Of a DNA stretch of 64,000 bases, positions 1 through 7,198 are shown one piece after another. The DNA is from JBDTSW01 sp963799815 (GTDB taxonomy: Bacteria; Actinomycetota; Thermoleophilia; Solirubrobacterales; 70-9). The notes under the pieces are model-generated. The model had not been told where the DNA came from and searched no databases. It saw only the letters and a program-made list of their open reading frames with translations. Made by a program: the position numbers and the translations under genes. The DNA lies in contig CAWCYG010000001.1 of assembly GCA_963799815.1 (NCBI GenBank), positions 124,001 through 188,000 on the forward strand. The letters run 5' to 3'. Numbering within the stretch: position 1 is the stretch's first letter; each line of letters begins with the position of its first letter.

Positions 1-102
1 GAAAGAGAGGGCGAGGACGAAGCCGAGCGGGATCGCGAACAGCAGCAGGAGCCAGAGTCCACCGGGAACGAGGAACCGGGTCCAAAAACCGCCGGCCGCC
101 AT
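1..102 (-). CDS. ABC transporter permease, N-terminal fragment (cut by window edge)
   Basis: Only the first 34 codons are inside the window, read on the minus strand from an ATG at 102. They encode a short cytoplasmic stretch and one strongly hydrophobic segment (about residues 12-34), as at the start of PotB/PotC-type inner-membrane permeases. The ATG lies three bases after the stop of the PotD-like lipoprotein gene, so the two are almost certainly co-transcribed. The permease assignment rests mainly on this neighbour and the membrane segment; the rest of the gene is outside the window. Confidence 0.6.
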   Translation of the reverse strand, partial: MAAGGFWTRFLVPGGLWLLLLFAIPLGFVLALSF

Positions 103-105
103 GGA

Positions 106-1230
106 TTAACTCGCCTTGACCTCGGTGAAGGTCTCGGTCCAGAGCTGCCGTGCCTCGGGGTCGTCGAGGCGGTACTCGAGCGCGCTCGTCTCGAGCGCCT
201 CGAGGTCGACGTCGATCGACGGCTCCTCCTTGGCGAGCTTCGCGAAGGCTTGGCTGCCGCCCTCGACGGGTTGGGGATAGCCGTTCCAGTTGACGTTGCG
301 CGCAGCGTTCTCAGGTTCCAGGATCCAGTCCATGAAAAGCATCGCGGTCCCGGGACTGCGGGCGCTGATGGGGATGCACATGAGGTCCGTCCCCACGGGA
401 ACCCCCTCCTCGCACGTCTGGTACTTGTAGAGCTCGGGCTCGTCCACCTGGTTGCGGACGTTGACGATGTCGCCGTTCCACGCCTGGTGGATGACCGCGG
501 TGCCCGAGACGAGGTTCTGGACCGAGTTCGTGGAGAAGCCACGCGCGTTCTCCTTCTGCTCGAGCAGCGTCGCCTTGGACTGCTCCAGCTCGTCGGCGTC
601 GGGAGTGTTCAGGTCGTAGCCGTTGATCAGGTTTGCCTCGCCGATCGCCTCCTGGAAGTCGTCGAGGATGAACATGCGCCCGGCACCGTCGGGGTTCACG
701 AGGTCGCTCCACGAGCCGGTCATACCGGTGACTTCGTCATCCCGCCAGGCGATTCCGGTGGTGTAGTACGTGTAGGGGATTCCGTACTCGTTCTGGGGAT
801 CCCACCAGGGGCTGTCGTAAAACGGATCGATGTTGTCCGCGTTGGGGAGCTTGTCGCGGTCGAACCGGGCGAGCAGTCCCTCTTGGGCGAGCCTCGCCAC
901 GTACTCGGTCGAGGGCCAGATCAGGTCGTATTGGGCGCCCGAGCGAAGCTTTACGACCATCGCCTCGAGGTTGTCGTAGTTCACCTCGGAGACCTCGACG
1001 CCGTACTTCTCGGAGAACTCCTTCTTCAGCGCCGGGTCCATGTACTGCGCCCAGTTGTAGATCAGAAGGTCGCCGTCGACCTTCGGGGTGATGACGCCCG
1101 TGGCCGACCGGTCGACCTGACGCGAGACCGTGCACCCGGAGAGGCCGTACAGAGCCAATCCGGCACCCGCGCCCGCAATGAGCACCTCGCGGCGGGTCAG
1201 ATCCTCCCAGTTCCCCAAGCCGCTTGCCAC
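106..1230 (-). CDS. Spermidine/putrescine-type ABC substrate-binding lipoprotein with Tat signal
   Basis: Extracytoplasmic solute-binding protein of the PotD/PotF family, about 374 residues, that would deliver a polyamine or other cationic compound to the adjoining permease. The N-terminus has a twin-arginine motif (TRREVL, residues 12-17), a hydrophobic stretch and a lipobox LSGC with Cys33, so it should be Tat-exported and lipid-anchored. The mature part begins with the family pattern DLLIYNWAQYM. The open frame runs upstream to 1341, but that part overlaps the TetR gene; the GTG at 1230, five bases past the TetR stop, fits best and a TTG four codons later is an alternative. It lies in a Rieske-TetR-PotD-permease series, so the ligand may be the Rieske substrate rather than spermidine. 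A second PotD paralogue lies at 21741. Confidence 0.85.
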   Translation of the reverse strand: MASGLGNWEDLTRREVLIAGAGAGLALYGLSGCTVSRQVDRSATGVITPKVDGDLLIYNWAQYMDPALKKEFSEKYGVEVSEVNYDNLEAMVVKLRSGAQYDLIWPSTEYVARLAQEGLLARFDRDKLPNADNIDPFYDSPWWDPQNEYGIPYTYYTTGIAWRDDEVTGMTGSWSDLVNPDGAGRMFILDDFQEAIGEANLINGYDLNTPDADELEQSKATLLEQKENARGFSTNSVQNLVSGTAVIHQAWNGDIVNVRNQVDEPELYKYQTCEEGVPVGTDLMCIPISARSPGTAMLFMDWILEPENAARNVNWNGYPQPVEGGSQAFAKLAKEEPSIDVDLEALETSALEYRLDDPEARQLWTETFTEVKAS

Positions 1231-1234
1231 CGTA

Positions 1235-1915
1235 TCAGTGGCCGTCCGTTGGAGCCAGTGCGGCTGGGTCGATTCCCAGCGGTGGGGCAAGCAACTCGGC
1301 GATCGTGACCCGCGCTCGGCCAAGGTCCATCTGCGGATCACGCAGCAGCGCGCGCAAGCCGAGCCCGTCCAAGAGCGCCATCGCGTGGTCCGCCGTGGCC
1401 TCCGGATCCACGCGCTTGAACTCCCCGCTGGAGACGCCAGCGCCGATTACCGCGGCGAGCCAGGACCGGTAGCGGGCGTAGAGGGCCGCGGCGACCGGCT
1501 GCAGCTCCGGGTCTCGGACCGCCCGCAGCCACAGCTCGACCCAGAGGACCCACTCGCGCTCGGACTCGCCCGGCTCGGGCAGCGAGGTGCGGATCGCCCG
1601 GGCGAGGGCCTCGGTGGCCGACTCTGATGCGGCATCGGCGCTCGCCTCCTCACCAAAGCGCTCGTCGGCAGCGAGCGCGAAGGAATGGAGCAGCGCTTGA
1701 GTGAGCAGGTCCTCGCGGGTGGAGAAGTAATGGTGGACGAGAGCCGTCGAGACGCCGGCGCGCGTCGCCACGCGCGCAATCCGAACGTCTTCGATTCCCT
1801 CGGCAGCGACGAGCTGACAGGCCGCCTCGAGGATGCGCTCGCGGGCGGCCGGGCGTTCGTCGGGCTCCGCCTGGGGCGGATCTGGAGCGAGCGCCGTCGC
1901 GTTGTCCGCGCTCAA
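1235..1915 (-). CDS. TetR/AcrR family transcriptional regulator
   Basis: One-component repressor of about 226 residues. The N-terminal helix-turn-helix (about residues 22-72) carries the TetR signature GVSTALVHHYFSTREDLL, followed by an all-helical ligand-binding and dimerisation domain. The TTG at 1915 overlaps the Rieske stop (TTGA), which suggests translational coupling; an upstream TTG at 1957 is also possible. Because it is in the Rieske transcript it probably senses the substrate or product of that pathway and controls the palindrome at 3151-3166 and perhaps the identical one at 7153-7168. That link is inference from position. Confidence 0.85.
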   Translation of the reverse strand: MSADNATALAPDPPQAEPDERPAARERILEAACQLVAAEGIEDVRIARVATRAGVSTALVHHYFSTREDLLTQALLHSFALAADERFGEEASADAASESATEALARAIRTSLPEPGESEREWVLWVELWLRAVRDPELQPVAAALYARYRSWLAAVIGAGVSSGEFKRVDPEATADHAMALLDGLGLRALLRDPQMDLGRARVTIAELLAPPLGIDPAALAPTDGH

Positions 1916-3129
1916 CCGTCCACCCCGAGGTCGGCGCGGATGCGATTGGCGAACCAACCCACCGCCACCTCGCGCGCGGAGAGCGGGCCGGGCTCATAGC
2001 CGGTGGTGGCGAGACCCGTCTGGACGCGAGCGACGAGGTCGATGTCCTCGGCCAGGACCTCGGTGTTGATCCGGTTGTTGATGCGCTGGACAAGCCGCGC
2101 CATGCGGCCGGCACGCTCCTGGCGAAAACACGCCCACACGTCGCGCGTCAGGTCCGTTCTCGCCGGCAGGATCTGCCAGACGTTCACCTGGTCGGGGTAG
2201 AGGTCGATCGCGGTGTTGGGATAGATGAACGCGTAGCGCCAGGAGTAGTGGTCGGCCTCCTCGAGCCCGGGCATGGGACGCACCAACCGCTGGTAGAGGC
2301 GCTCCATCCGATTGCCTGAGGGCTGATCGCGAAGGGGGGCGTCGAACCACGCCCAGCCGTCGTGAGGCTCGGCCGTGTAGCGCTTGTAATCGTAGAGGCG
2401 CATCAGGCTGGGATGCGCGATCGGGACGTGGTAGCCCTCGAGGTAGTTCTCCGCGACGATCTTCCAGTTGGCCGGCTGCGTGCCCTCGCCGGGCTGGCCG
2501 TCCACCGCCGGGGCGCTCGCGCCCTTCGAGGACGAGAAGCGACGCAGGTTGGGAATGCCGTAGCGTTCGAGCCGCGGGGCCAGGCCCTCGGTGACCTCCG
2601 CGAGAGATGGCGCCTCGGGGTCGAGGTTCACGAAGAGAAAGCCCGCGAGCTCTTCGACTCGCGCCGGCATCAGGCCGAGCTTCGACTTGTCCAGCTCAGC
2701 GAAGTTGCGGTGCTCCGGGACACCGAGCAGACGACCGTCGGTGGCATCGTAGGTCCACCCGTGATAGCGACAGCGGATCGCCTTCTTGCAGGCCCCGCTG
2801 CCCGTGAGGAGCTCAGAGCCGCGGTGCCGGCAAACGTTTCGGAAGGCCCGCGGCTCCCCATCCGCGCCGCGCAGGACCAGGACTGGCTGGTTTCCCGCCT
2901 TCGCGGTGACGTAGGTCCCGGGGTCGGGAAGATCGTTGATGTGCCCCGCGTACTGCCAGGTGCGCTGGAAGATCGTGTTCAGCTCGCGCTCGAGGACGGC
3001 GGGATCCGTGTAGAAGCTGGGATCCAGGGCACGTGGCGGGGCGCTGTGCGGCCCATTAGGCTGGGCGACGGCGTCGCCTGAGCCCTGGGTGGAAACATCG
3101 GTCCTCGGCTCGGTCGTCACTTCCACCAC
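1912..3129 (-). CDS. Rieske non-haem iron oxygenase, alpha subunit
   Basis: Aromatic-ring-hydroxylating-dioxygenase family protein of about 405 residues. The Rieske [2Fe-2S] ligands are visible as C100-x-H102 and C120-x2-H123. The C-terminal catalytic domain has the mononuclear-iron motif ENYLEGYHVPIAHP (about residues 227-240, two His four apart). The family includes ring dioxygenases and N- or O-demethylating monooxygenases; a single alpha subunit beside a cationic-solute ABC system favours an N-demethylase or similar role, which is inference. No reductase is nearby. The frame is open to 3204, but the GTG at 3129 has a strong GAGGAGGAG ribosome site nine bases upstream and is preferred. The promoter is shared back to back with the gene at 3187. 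Confidence 0.9.
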   Translation of the reverse strand: MVEVTTEPRTDVSTQGSGDAVAQPNGPHSAPPRALDPSFYTDPAVLERELNTIFQRTWQYAGHINDLPDPGTYVTAKAGNQPVLVLRGADGEPRAFRNVCRHRGSELLTGSGACKKAIRCRYHGWTYDATDGRLLGVPEHRNFAELDKSKLGLMPARVEELAGFLFVNLDPEAPSLAEVTEGLAPRLERYGIPNLRRFSSSKGASAPAVDGQPGEGTQPANWKIVAENYLEGYHVPIAHPSLMRLYDYKRYTAEPHDGWAWFDAPLRDQPSGNRMERLYQRLVRPMPGLEEADHYSWRYAFIYPNTAIDLYPDQVNVWQILPARTDLTRDVWACFRQERAGRMARLVQRINNRINTEVLAEDIDLVARVQTGLATTGYEPGPLSAREVAVGWFANRIRADLGVDG

Positions 3130-3150
3130 GGGTGCTCTCCTCCTCGTCGC

Positions 3151-3166
3151 TGACTTTGTAGTCAAT
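3151..3166. promoter_or_regulatory. Palindromic operator in the Rieske/acyl-CoA dehydrogenase divergent promoter
   Basis: The 16 bases TGACTTTGTAGTCAAT contain arms TGACT and AGTCA around TTGT. The identical 16-mer occurs at 7154-7169 in front of the FAD oxidoreductase gene. It lies in the 57-bp divergent gap, upstream of the plus-strand -10 (3174-3179) and inside the 5' leader of the Rieske transcript. Two identical copies in two promoters indicate a real protein-binding site; the TetR protein encoded at 1235 is the obvious candidate ligand. Confidence 0.8.
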
Positions 3167-3173
3167 TGCATGA

Positions 3174-3180
3174 TATCGTA
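3174..3180. promoter_or_regulatory. Overlapping divergent -10 elements
   Basis: On the plus strand TATCGT (3174-3179) is followed by seven bases and then the ATG at 3187, the spacing of a leaderless actinobacterial transcript. On the minus strand the same bases give TACGAT (3180-3175), which would start the Rieske transcript near 3168 with a short leader carrying the operator and the ribosome site. No convincing -35 is seen on either side. Confidence 0.55.
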
Positions 3181-3186
3181 CCGCCC

Positions 3187-3522
3187 ATGGCGGCTGACCG
3201 TCAAGCCTGGCTATCGATCACGCCTGAGCCCGAGGGAGAGCTCCCGGCTGCAATCGCGACCCTGCGCGCAGGCGGCGAACCCAACGATGCGAGCCTGCGA
3301 GCGGAGCGTGAGCGCGCTGAGCGGCTGATCACGAAGGCCCGCCGCCGCGCCTATCAGCGCTGGCTCGCGGATGCTCGCGGCATGGCGGCCAACCCCCCAT
3401 CTTCCGATCCGCTCGTGCAGGAGGCAGCACGGGTGGCCAACGACGTTCTCGAAAATCACGACGCTCTCGCCCTGGGACTCGAGCCCCGGGGCCGTGGGGG
3501 CAGGGGAGGCAGGGGCAGATGA
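3187..3522 (+). CDS. Small protein of unknown function, first gene of an acyl-CoA operon
   Basis: A 111-residue soluble protein, charged and Arg/Ala-rich, predicted mostly helical (a central ERERAERLITKARRRAYQRW segment), ending in a Gly/Arg tail. I do not recognise a family. The ATG at 3187 sits seven bases after a TATCGT -10, and the stop overlaps the ATG of the acyl-CoA dehydrogenase (ATGA), so expression should be coupled. The neighbours suggest a role linked to acyl-CoA turnover, but nothing in the sequence gives a biochemical function. Confidence 0.7.
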   Translation: MAADRQAWLSITPEPEGELPAAIATLRAGGEPNDASLRAERERAERLITKARRRAYQRWLADARGMAANPPSSDPLVQEAARVANDVLENHDALALGLEPRGRGGRGGRGR

Positions 3523-4730
3523 CGGCTGCGACCGAGACACCGATCGCCGCGGCGAGTGAGCTTCCATTCGAGCTCACCCCCGAACAGGCGGACGTGAGGG
3601 CACGAGCCCGCGAGTTCGTCGACACGCAGCTGATCCCGCTTGAGGAGGAGGCCGAGCGCCTTCACGGGCGTCTTCCGCAGGAGCGGATCGACGTGATCAA
3701 GGCCGCAGCGATCGCCGCGCGCCTGAATGGCGGCCTGCATTCGCCCGAGTACGGCGGGCAGGGCTGGACGCGGCTGGAGTGGGCGCTCGTCGAGGAACAG
3801 TTCGGCCGCTCCACAAACGGCCTTTATTGGCACATCCCCAACGCCTACAACGTCTGGGATCACGCCTCCGCGGAGCAGCGCGAGCGCTACCTGCGTCCGG
3901 CCATCGCGGGTCAGGTGAAGGACGCCTACGCGGTCACCGAGCGCGACGCGGGCTCCGACCCGTCGCGGATCACATCGACGGCGGAGCGCATCGATGGCGG
4001 CTTTCGCCTGAACGGCGAGAAGTGGTTCGTCACATCCGGTGACGTGGCCCAGGTGTTGATCGTGATGGCGAACGTGATCGAGGACGGTGAGAGCCTGCCG
4101 ACGCTGTTCGCGGTCCCCTCGGATGCCGCGGGCGTCGACTACGTCGACGATCCCGGCTTCACGCATTCCTACCCCGAGGGTCATCCCACCATCGTCTTTC
4201 GCGACACCGAGGTCGGAGAGGACGCCGTCATCGGTGGGATCGGCGCCGGCAACGACATGCAGCGCATGTGGTTTACGGAGGAGCGCCTCGCGATTGCCGC
4301 GCGCGGCGTCGGGGCGATGTGGCGACTGCTCGAGGAGACGGTCGCATGGGCCAGCGGGCGCGTACAGGGTGGTGAGCGCATCCTCGACTATCAGGGTGTC
4401 TCGTTTCCGCTCGCGGACTCGGCGGCCGATGCCGCCGCCGGCCGCCTCCTGATGCTGAACGTGGCCGCGCTGGCCGATTCTGGGGCCGCCCGCAAGATCG
4501 TCCACCACAAGGCCTCGCTGGCGAAGCTGTTCGTGAGCGAGTCGGCATGGCGTTGCGCCGACCGCTGTGTCCAGGCGTTCGGCGGTCGCGGCTACATGCG
4601 CTCAAACGTGGCCGAGCGACTGCTGCGAGAGGTACGCGTGGACAGGATCTGGGAGGGCACTTCCGAGATCCAGAGGCTGATCGTCGTCCGGGGCCTGGAG
4701 CGCCGCGGGGTCGAGGCAATTCTCCACTGA
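3519..4730 (+). CDS. Acyl-CoA dehydrogenase
   Basis: FAD enzyme of 403 residues, the normal family length, that oxidises an acyl-CoA to the 2,3-enoyl-CoA and passes electrons to ETF. Visible are the N-terminal helical domain, the flavin/substrate segment AVTERDAGSDPS (about residues 139-150), the beta-domain GEKWFVTSG, and the C-terminal QAFGGRGYMRS and WEGTSEIQR motifs; the Glu of WEGTSEIQR is in the place of the catalytic base of many members. It overlaps the upstream gene by 4 bp and is followed 18 bp later by an acyl-CoA ligase, so activation and first oxidation of an acid are encoded together. The substrate cannot be deduced. Confidence 0.93.
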   Translation: MTAATETPIAAASELPFELTPEQADVRARAREFVDTQLIPLEEEAERLHGRLPQERIDVIKAAAIAARLNGGLHSPEYGGQGWTRLEWALVEEQFGRSTNGLYWHIPNAYNVWDHASAEQRERYLRPAIAGQVKDAYAVTERDAGSDPSRITSTAERIDGGFRLNGEKWFVTSGDVAQVLIVMANVIEDGESLPTLFAVPSDAAGVDYVDDPGFTHSYPEGHPTIVFRDTEVGEDAVIGGIGAGNDMQRMWFTEERLAIAARGVGAMWRLLEETVAWASGRVQGGERILDYQGVSFPLADSAADAAAGRLLMLNVAALADSGAARKIVHHKASLAKLFVSESAWRCADRCVQAFGGRGYMRSNVAERLLREVRVDRIWEGTSEIQRLIVVRGLERRGVEAILH

Positions 4731-4748
4731 GATCATCCGGAGCGGGCC

Positions 4749-6818
4749 ATGGACCTGAGTCCACTGCTTAGGCCGCGATCGATCGCGGTTGTCGGCGCCA
4801 ACGACCGACCGACTTCCTACGCGGGCCTCGTGCTCGGCAACCTTGAAGCAGCGGGCTTCGCGGGGCCGATCTACGGGGTCAACCCGAAGCGCTCCGAAGC
4901 GTTGGGGCATCCGTGCGTGCCAACGCTGGCTGACCTGCCCGAGCCCGCGGATGCGGTGGTAGTAGCGATCCCTGCCGCCGGGGTCGGCGAAGTCATCACG
5001 GCCGCCGGCGAGACGGGGTGCGGGGGCGCGATCGTTATCTCCGCGGGGTTCGGGGAGCTCGAGGCCGGCCGCGGGCTCGAAGGTGACCTCCGCGAGCGCG
5101 CGCTCGCCGCCCAGCTGCCCGTTTGTGGGCCCAACGGGAACGGCATCGTCGCGATGCACTCGCGCGCTCCCATGTGGGGAGATGGGCTCGGGCCGCTTCG
5201 AGCCGGACCGGTCGCAATGGTCACGCAGAGCGGCAACGTGGCAGTCAACGCGCTCAACTCCCGGCGTGGGATCGGGTGGCACACGCTGGTCTCGATCGGC
5301 AACGCGGCGGTCACAGGGGCAAACGACTGGCTGCGCGCGATCCCAGAGCTCGAGGGCGTGCGGTCGGTGGCGCTCTTCCTCGAGGCGGATGGCGATGGAG
5401 CCAGCCTCGCGGAGGCGCTCGCGGCATGCAACGAGCAGGGCGTCCGCGTCGCAGTGCTCAAGGTCGGCACCTCGGACGCGGGCAGCCAAGCCGCCGCCGC
5501 TCACACCGGGGCCATCGCGGGCGATCAGCGCGTCTTTCGCTCGCTCGTGGAGGAGGCCGGCGCAGCCTGGGCACGCGATCCGCACGAGCTCCTCGAGCTC
5601 GCGCGCGTGCTCGCGGAGCCAAGGGCCAGGCCGCGGGGCGACGGCGCACTCGCGATCCTCACCTGCTCGGGCGGGGATTCGGGGCTGGCCGCGGACGAGG
5701 CGGATCGGCGCCGGATGCCGCTCGCGAGCTTTGAGCCGGGGACTCAGGAACGGCTCGAGGAGCTTCTTCCCGAGACCGCGACGGTGGGCAATCCCCTTGA
5801 CTGGACCGCCCTGATCTGGGAGGAGCCCGATCGCCTGCGGCGGATCGTCGCGACGGTCGGCGGCGATCCGGGCGTCGACCAGATGGTCCTCTTCTTCGAT
5901 CAGCCGCACGACATCCCGCCCAAGGCGGCGGCAACCTGGGCCGGAGTGCGAGACGCGCTCGCCGACGGCGCGCTCGACTCCGCCGCGAGCACGCTGCTCG
6001 CCGCGACCCTGCCGGATCTGGCACCCGAGAAGGTTGCCTGGGCTCTGGGCGAACGGGGCCTCCCCTTCGTGGGTGGACTGCGAACCTCGCTGGCCTGCGC
6101 GGACGCTGTGCGGATGCAAGCCGGCGATCCAGAGCGTCTGCGGGCGATTGCTGACGCCGCCCGGCGGGCAGCGGGCCGGCCGCTCGAAGGCAACGGTTGG
6201 ATGGGTGAGGCTCAGGCAAAGGCGCTGCTGCGCGAGGCGGGGATCGCGACGGCTGAGGGCCGGGTGGCCCGCGACGCGGCGGACGCCGTGTCCGCGGCGA
6301 GCGAGCTCGGCTGGCCGGTCGCGGTCAAGCTCTCGGGCCCCCACGTCCAGCACAAGAGCGAGCTCGGAGCGATGGCGCTCGGGCTCGGAGAGGAGGCGGC
6401 GCTGCGCGACGCCTACGGGCTGCTCGCGGGGCTGCCGGCTGCAGAGGGCGCCGAGGTCTTGGTCGAGCGGATGGGGCCGGTCGGTGTCGAGGTGCTGGTT
6501 GCAGCCCGTGCGCATGGTGTGGTGCCGTCGCTCACCATGGCGCTCGGCGGGATCTGGACCGAGGTGCTCGACGATGCTGCCGTGGTGCCGCTCCCGGCCA
6601 CCGCACCAAGGGTCGAGGCCGCCCTGCGCTCACTACGCGGCGCCCTGCTTCTCACCGGTGGCCGAGGTGGCGACGCCGTCGACTTGGCGGCACTCGCCGA
6701 CGTGGGCGCCCGCTTGGGCGAGCTGCTGCTGGACGGGGGGTTCGAGTTGCTCGAGCTCAACCCAGTCGTCGCCACGGCCGAGGGTGCTTTGGTGCTGGAT
6801 GCGATCGCTCTTCGGTAG
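4749..6818 (+). CDS. NDP-forming acyl-CoA synthetase (CoA-binding and ATP-grasp domains fused)
   Basis: A 689-residue protein with the alpha and beta parts of an ADP-forming acetyl/acyl-CoA synthetase fused. Residues about 5-130 are a CoA-binding Rossmann domain (SIAVVGANDRPTSYAG), 150-450 are two succinyl-CoA-ligase-like domains with the phospho-histidine segment AAAHTGAIAGDQ, and 475-689 are an ATP-grasp_5 domain (GWPVAVKLSGPHVQHKSE). It would interconvert an acid, CoA and ATP with acyl-CoA, ADP and phosphate, or act as an acyl-CoA-dependent sensor as some fused members do. It forms an operon with the upstream dehydrogenase. Confidence 0.88.
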   Translation: MDLSPLLRPRSIAVVGANDRPTSYAGLVLGNLEAAGFAGPIYGVNPKRSEALGHPCVPTLADLPEPADAVVVAIPAAGVGEVITAAGETGCGGAIVISAGFGELEAGRGLEGDLRERALAAQLPVCGPNGNGIVAMHSRAPMWGDGLGPLRAGPVAMVTQSGNVAVNALNSRRGIGWHTLVSIGNAAVTGANDWLRAIPELEGVRSVALFLEADGDGASLAEALAACNEQGVRVAVLKVGTSDAGSQAAAAHTGAIAGDQRVFRSLVEEAGAAWARDPHELLELARVLAEPRARPRGDGALAILTCSGGDSGLAADEADRRRMPLASFEPGTQERLEELLPETATVGNPLDWTALIWEEPDRLRRIVATVGGDPGVDQMVLFFDQPHDIPPKAAATWAGVRDALADGALDSAASTLLAATLPDLAPEKVAWALGERGLPFVGGLRTSLACADAVRMQAGDPERLRAIADAARRAAGRPLEGNGWMGEAQAKALLREAGIATAEGRVARDAADAVSAASELGWPVAVKLSGPHVQHKSELGAMALGLGEEAALRDAYGLLAGLPAAEGAEVLVERMGPVGVEVLVAARAHGVVPSLTMALGGIWTEVLDDAAVVPLPATAPRVEAALRSLRGALLLTGGRGGDAVDLAALADVGARLGELLLDGGFELLELNPVVATAEGALVLDAIALR

Positions 6819-6930
6819 GCGCCGAGGGGGCCAACGGTCACGCGTTCCGCCCGAGCGCCACTCAGCGCGAGCGGTTGCGGATGGCATTAGGGAGAATGGT
6901 GGGTTGCGCAGCGAGCCGAACCGTCGAACA

Positions 6931-6967
6931 TGGCGCGCCGGTCCCGCATTGCGGGACTGATGCGCCA
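6931..6967 (-). repeat. Dispersed 37-bp hairpin repeat, copy 1
   Basis: Imperfect palindrome with outer arms TGGCGC/GCGCCA and inner arms GTCCCGCA/TGCGGGAC. Its reverse complement matches 36040-36076 at 35 of 37 positions by my alignment. It lies between genes, like the other copy. It resembles a REP-type extragenic palindrome. Confidence 0.8.
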
Positions 6968-6992
6968 TCCCGAGCTCAGCCCAACCCGCCCA

Positions 6993-7027
6993 GGCGCACC
7001 GGTCCCGCTGGACGGGACCCACGCGCC
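6993..7027. repeat. Dispersed hairpin repeat, diverged copy 2
   Basis: Same plan as the 37-bp element: outer arms GGCGC/GCGCC and inner arms GGTCCCG/CGGGACC around a short loop, but with different bases between the arms. It lies 25 bases after copy 1. Confidence 0.6.
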
Positions 7028-7152
7028 ACGAAGGGGGCCGCGGCCCCGGCCCTACGCCACGAACCAGGCTCGCGGCCCCGCCTGGCCGCCTTCAATGCAA
7101 CCCGACCACGCCCGTCCCTTCGAAACGCACGAACGGAGCGCCAAGCTTTGCG

Positions 7153-7168
7153 TTGACTTTGTAGTCAA
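7153..7168. promoter_or_regulatory. Palindromic operator upstream of the FAD oxidoreductase
   Basis: TTGACTTTGTAGTCAA, with perfect 6-bp arms TTGACT/AGTCAA around TTGT. The core is identical to the operator at 3151-3166. It ends 17 bases before the -10 TAGAGT (7186-7191), so a bound repressor would cover the -35 region. Confidence 0.8.
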
Positions 7169-7185
7169 TCGTACGTGACCTGTGC

Positions 7186-7191
7186 TAGAGT
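7186..7191 (+). promoter_or_regulatory. -10 element of a leaderless promoter
   Basis: TAGAGT followed by exactly seven bases and the GTG at 7199. The same layout occurs before 53883 (TAGAGT, 7 bases) and 56080 (TAGAGT, 6 bases). It decides the GTG at 7199 over the in-frame GTG at 7175. Confidence 0.6.
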
Positions 7192-7198
7192 CCCGCCC

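Larger units (their letters stand above)
6819..7152. other. Non-coding interval with two hairpin repeats
   Basis: About 330 bases between the acyl-CoA ligase stop and the operator of the FAD oxidoreductase. It holds no credible gene. It contains two related hairpin elements (6931-6967 and 6993-7027) and the 14-bp perfect palindrome GGGGCCGCGGCCCC at 7034-7047. These may end transcription of the upstream operon, though none is followed by a T-run. Confidence 0.6.

Noticed and set aside
4602..6515. A 637-codon antisense frame over the acyl-CoA ligase
   Set aside because: Same GC artefact; low-complexity Arg/Pro-rich translation.
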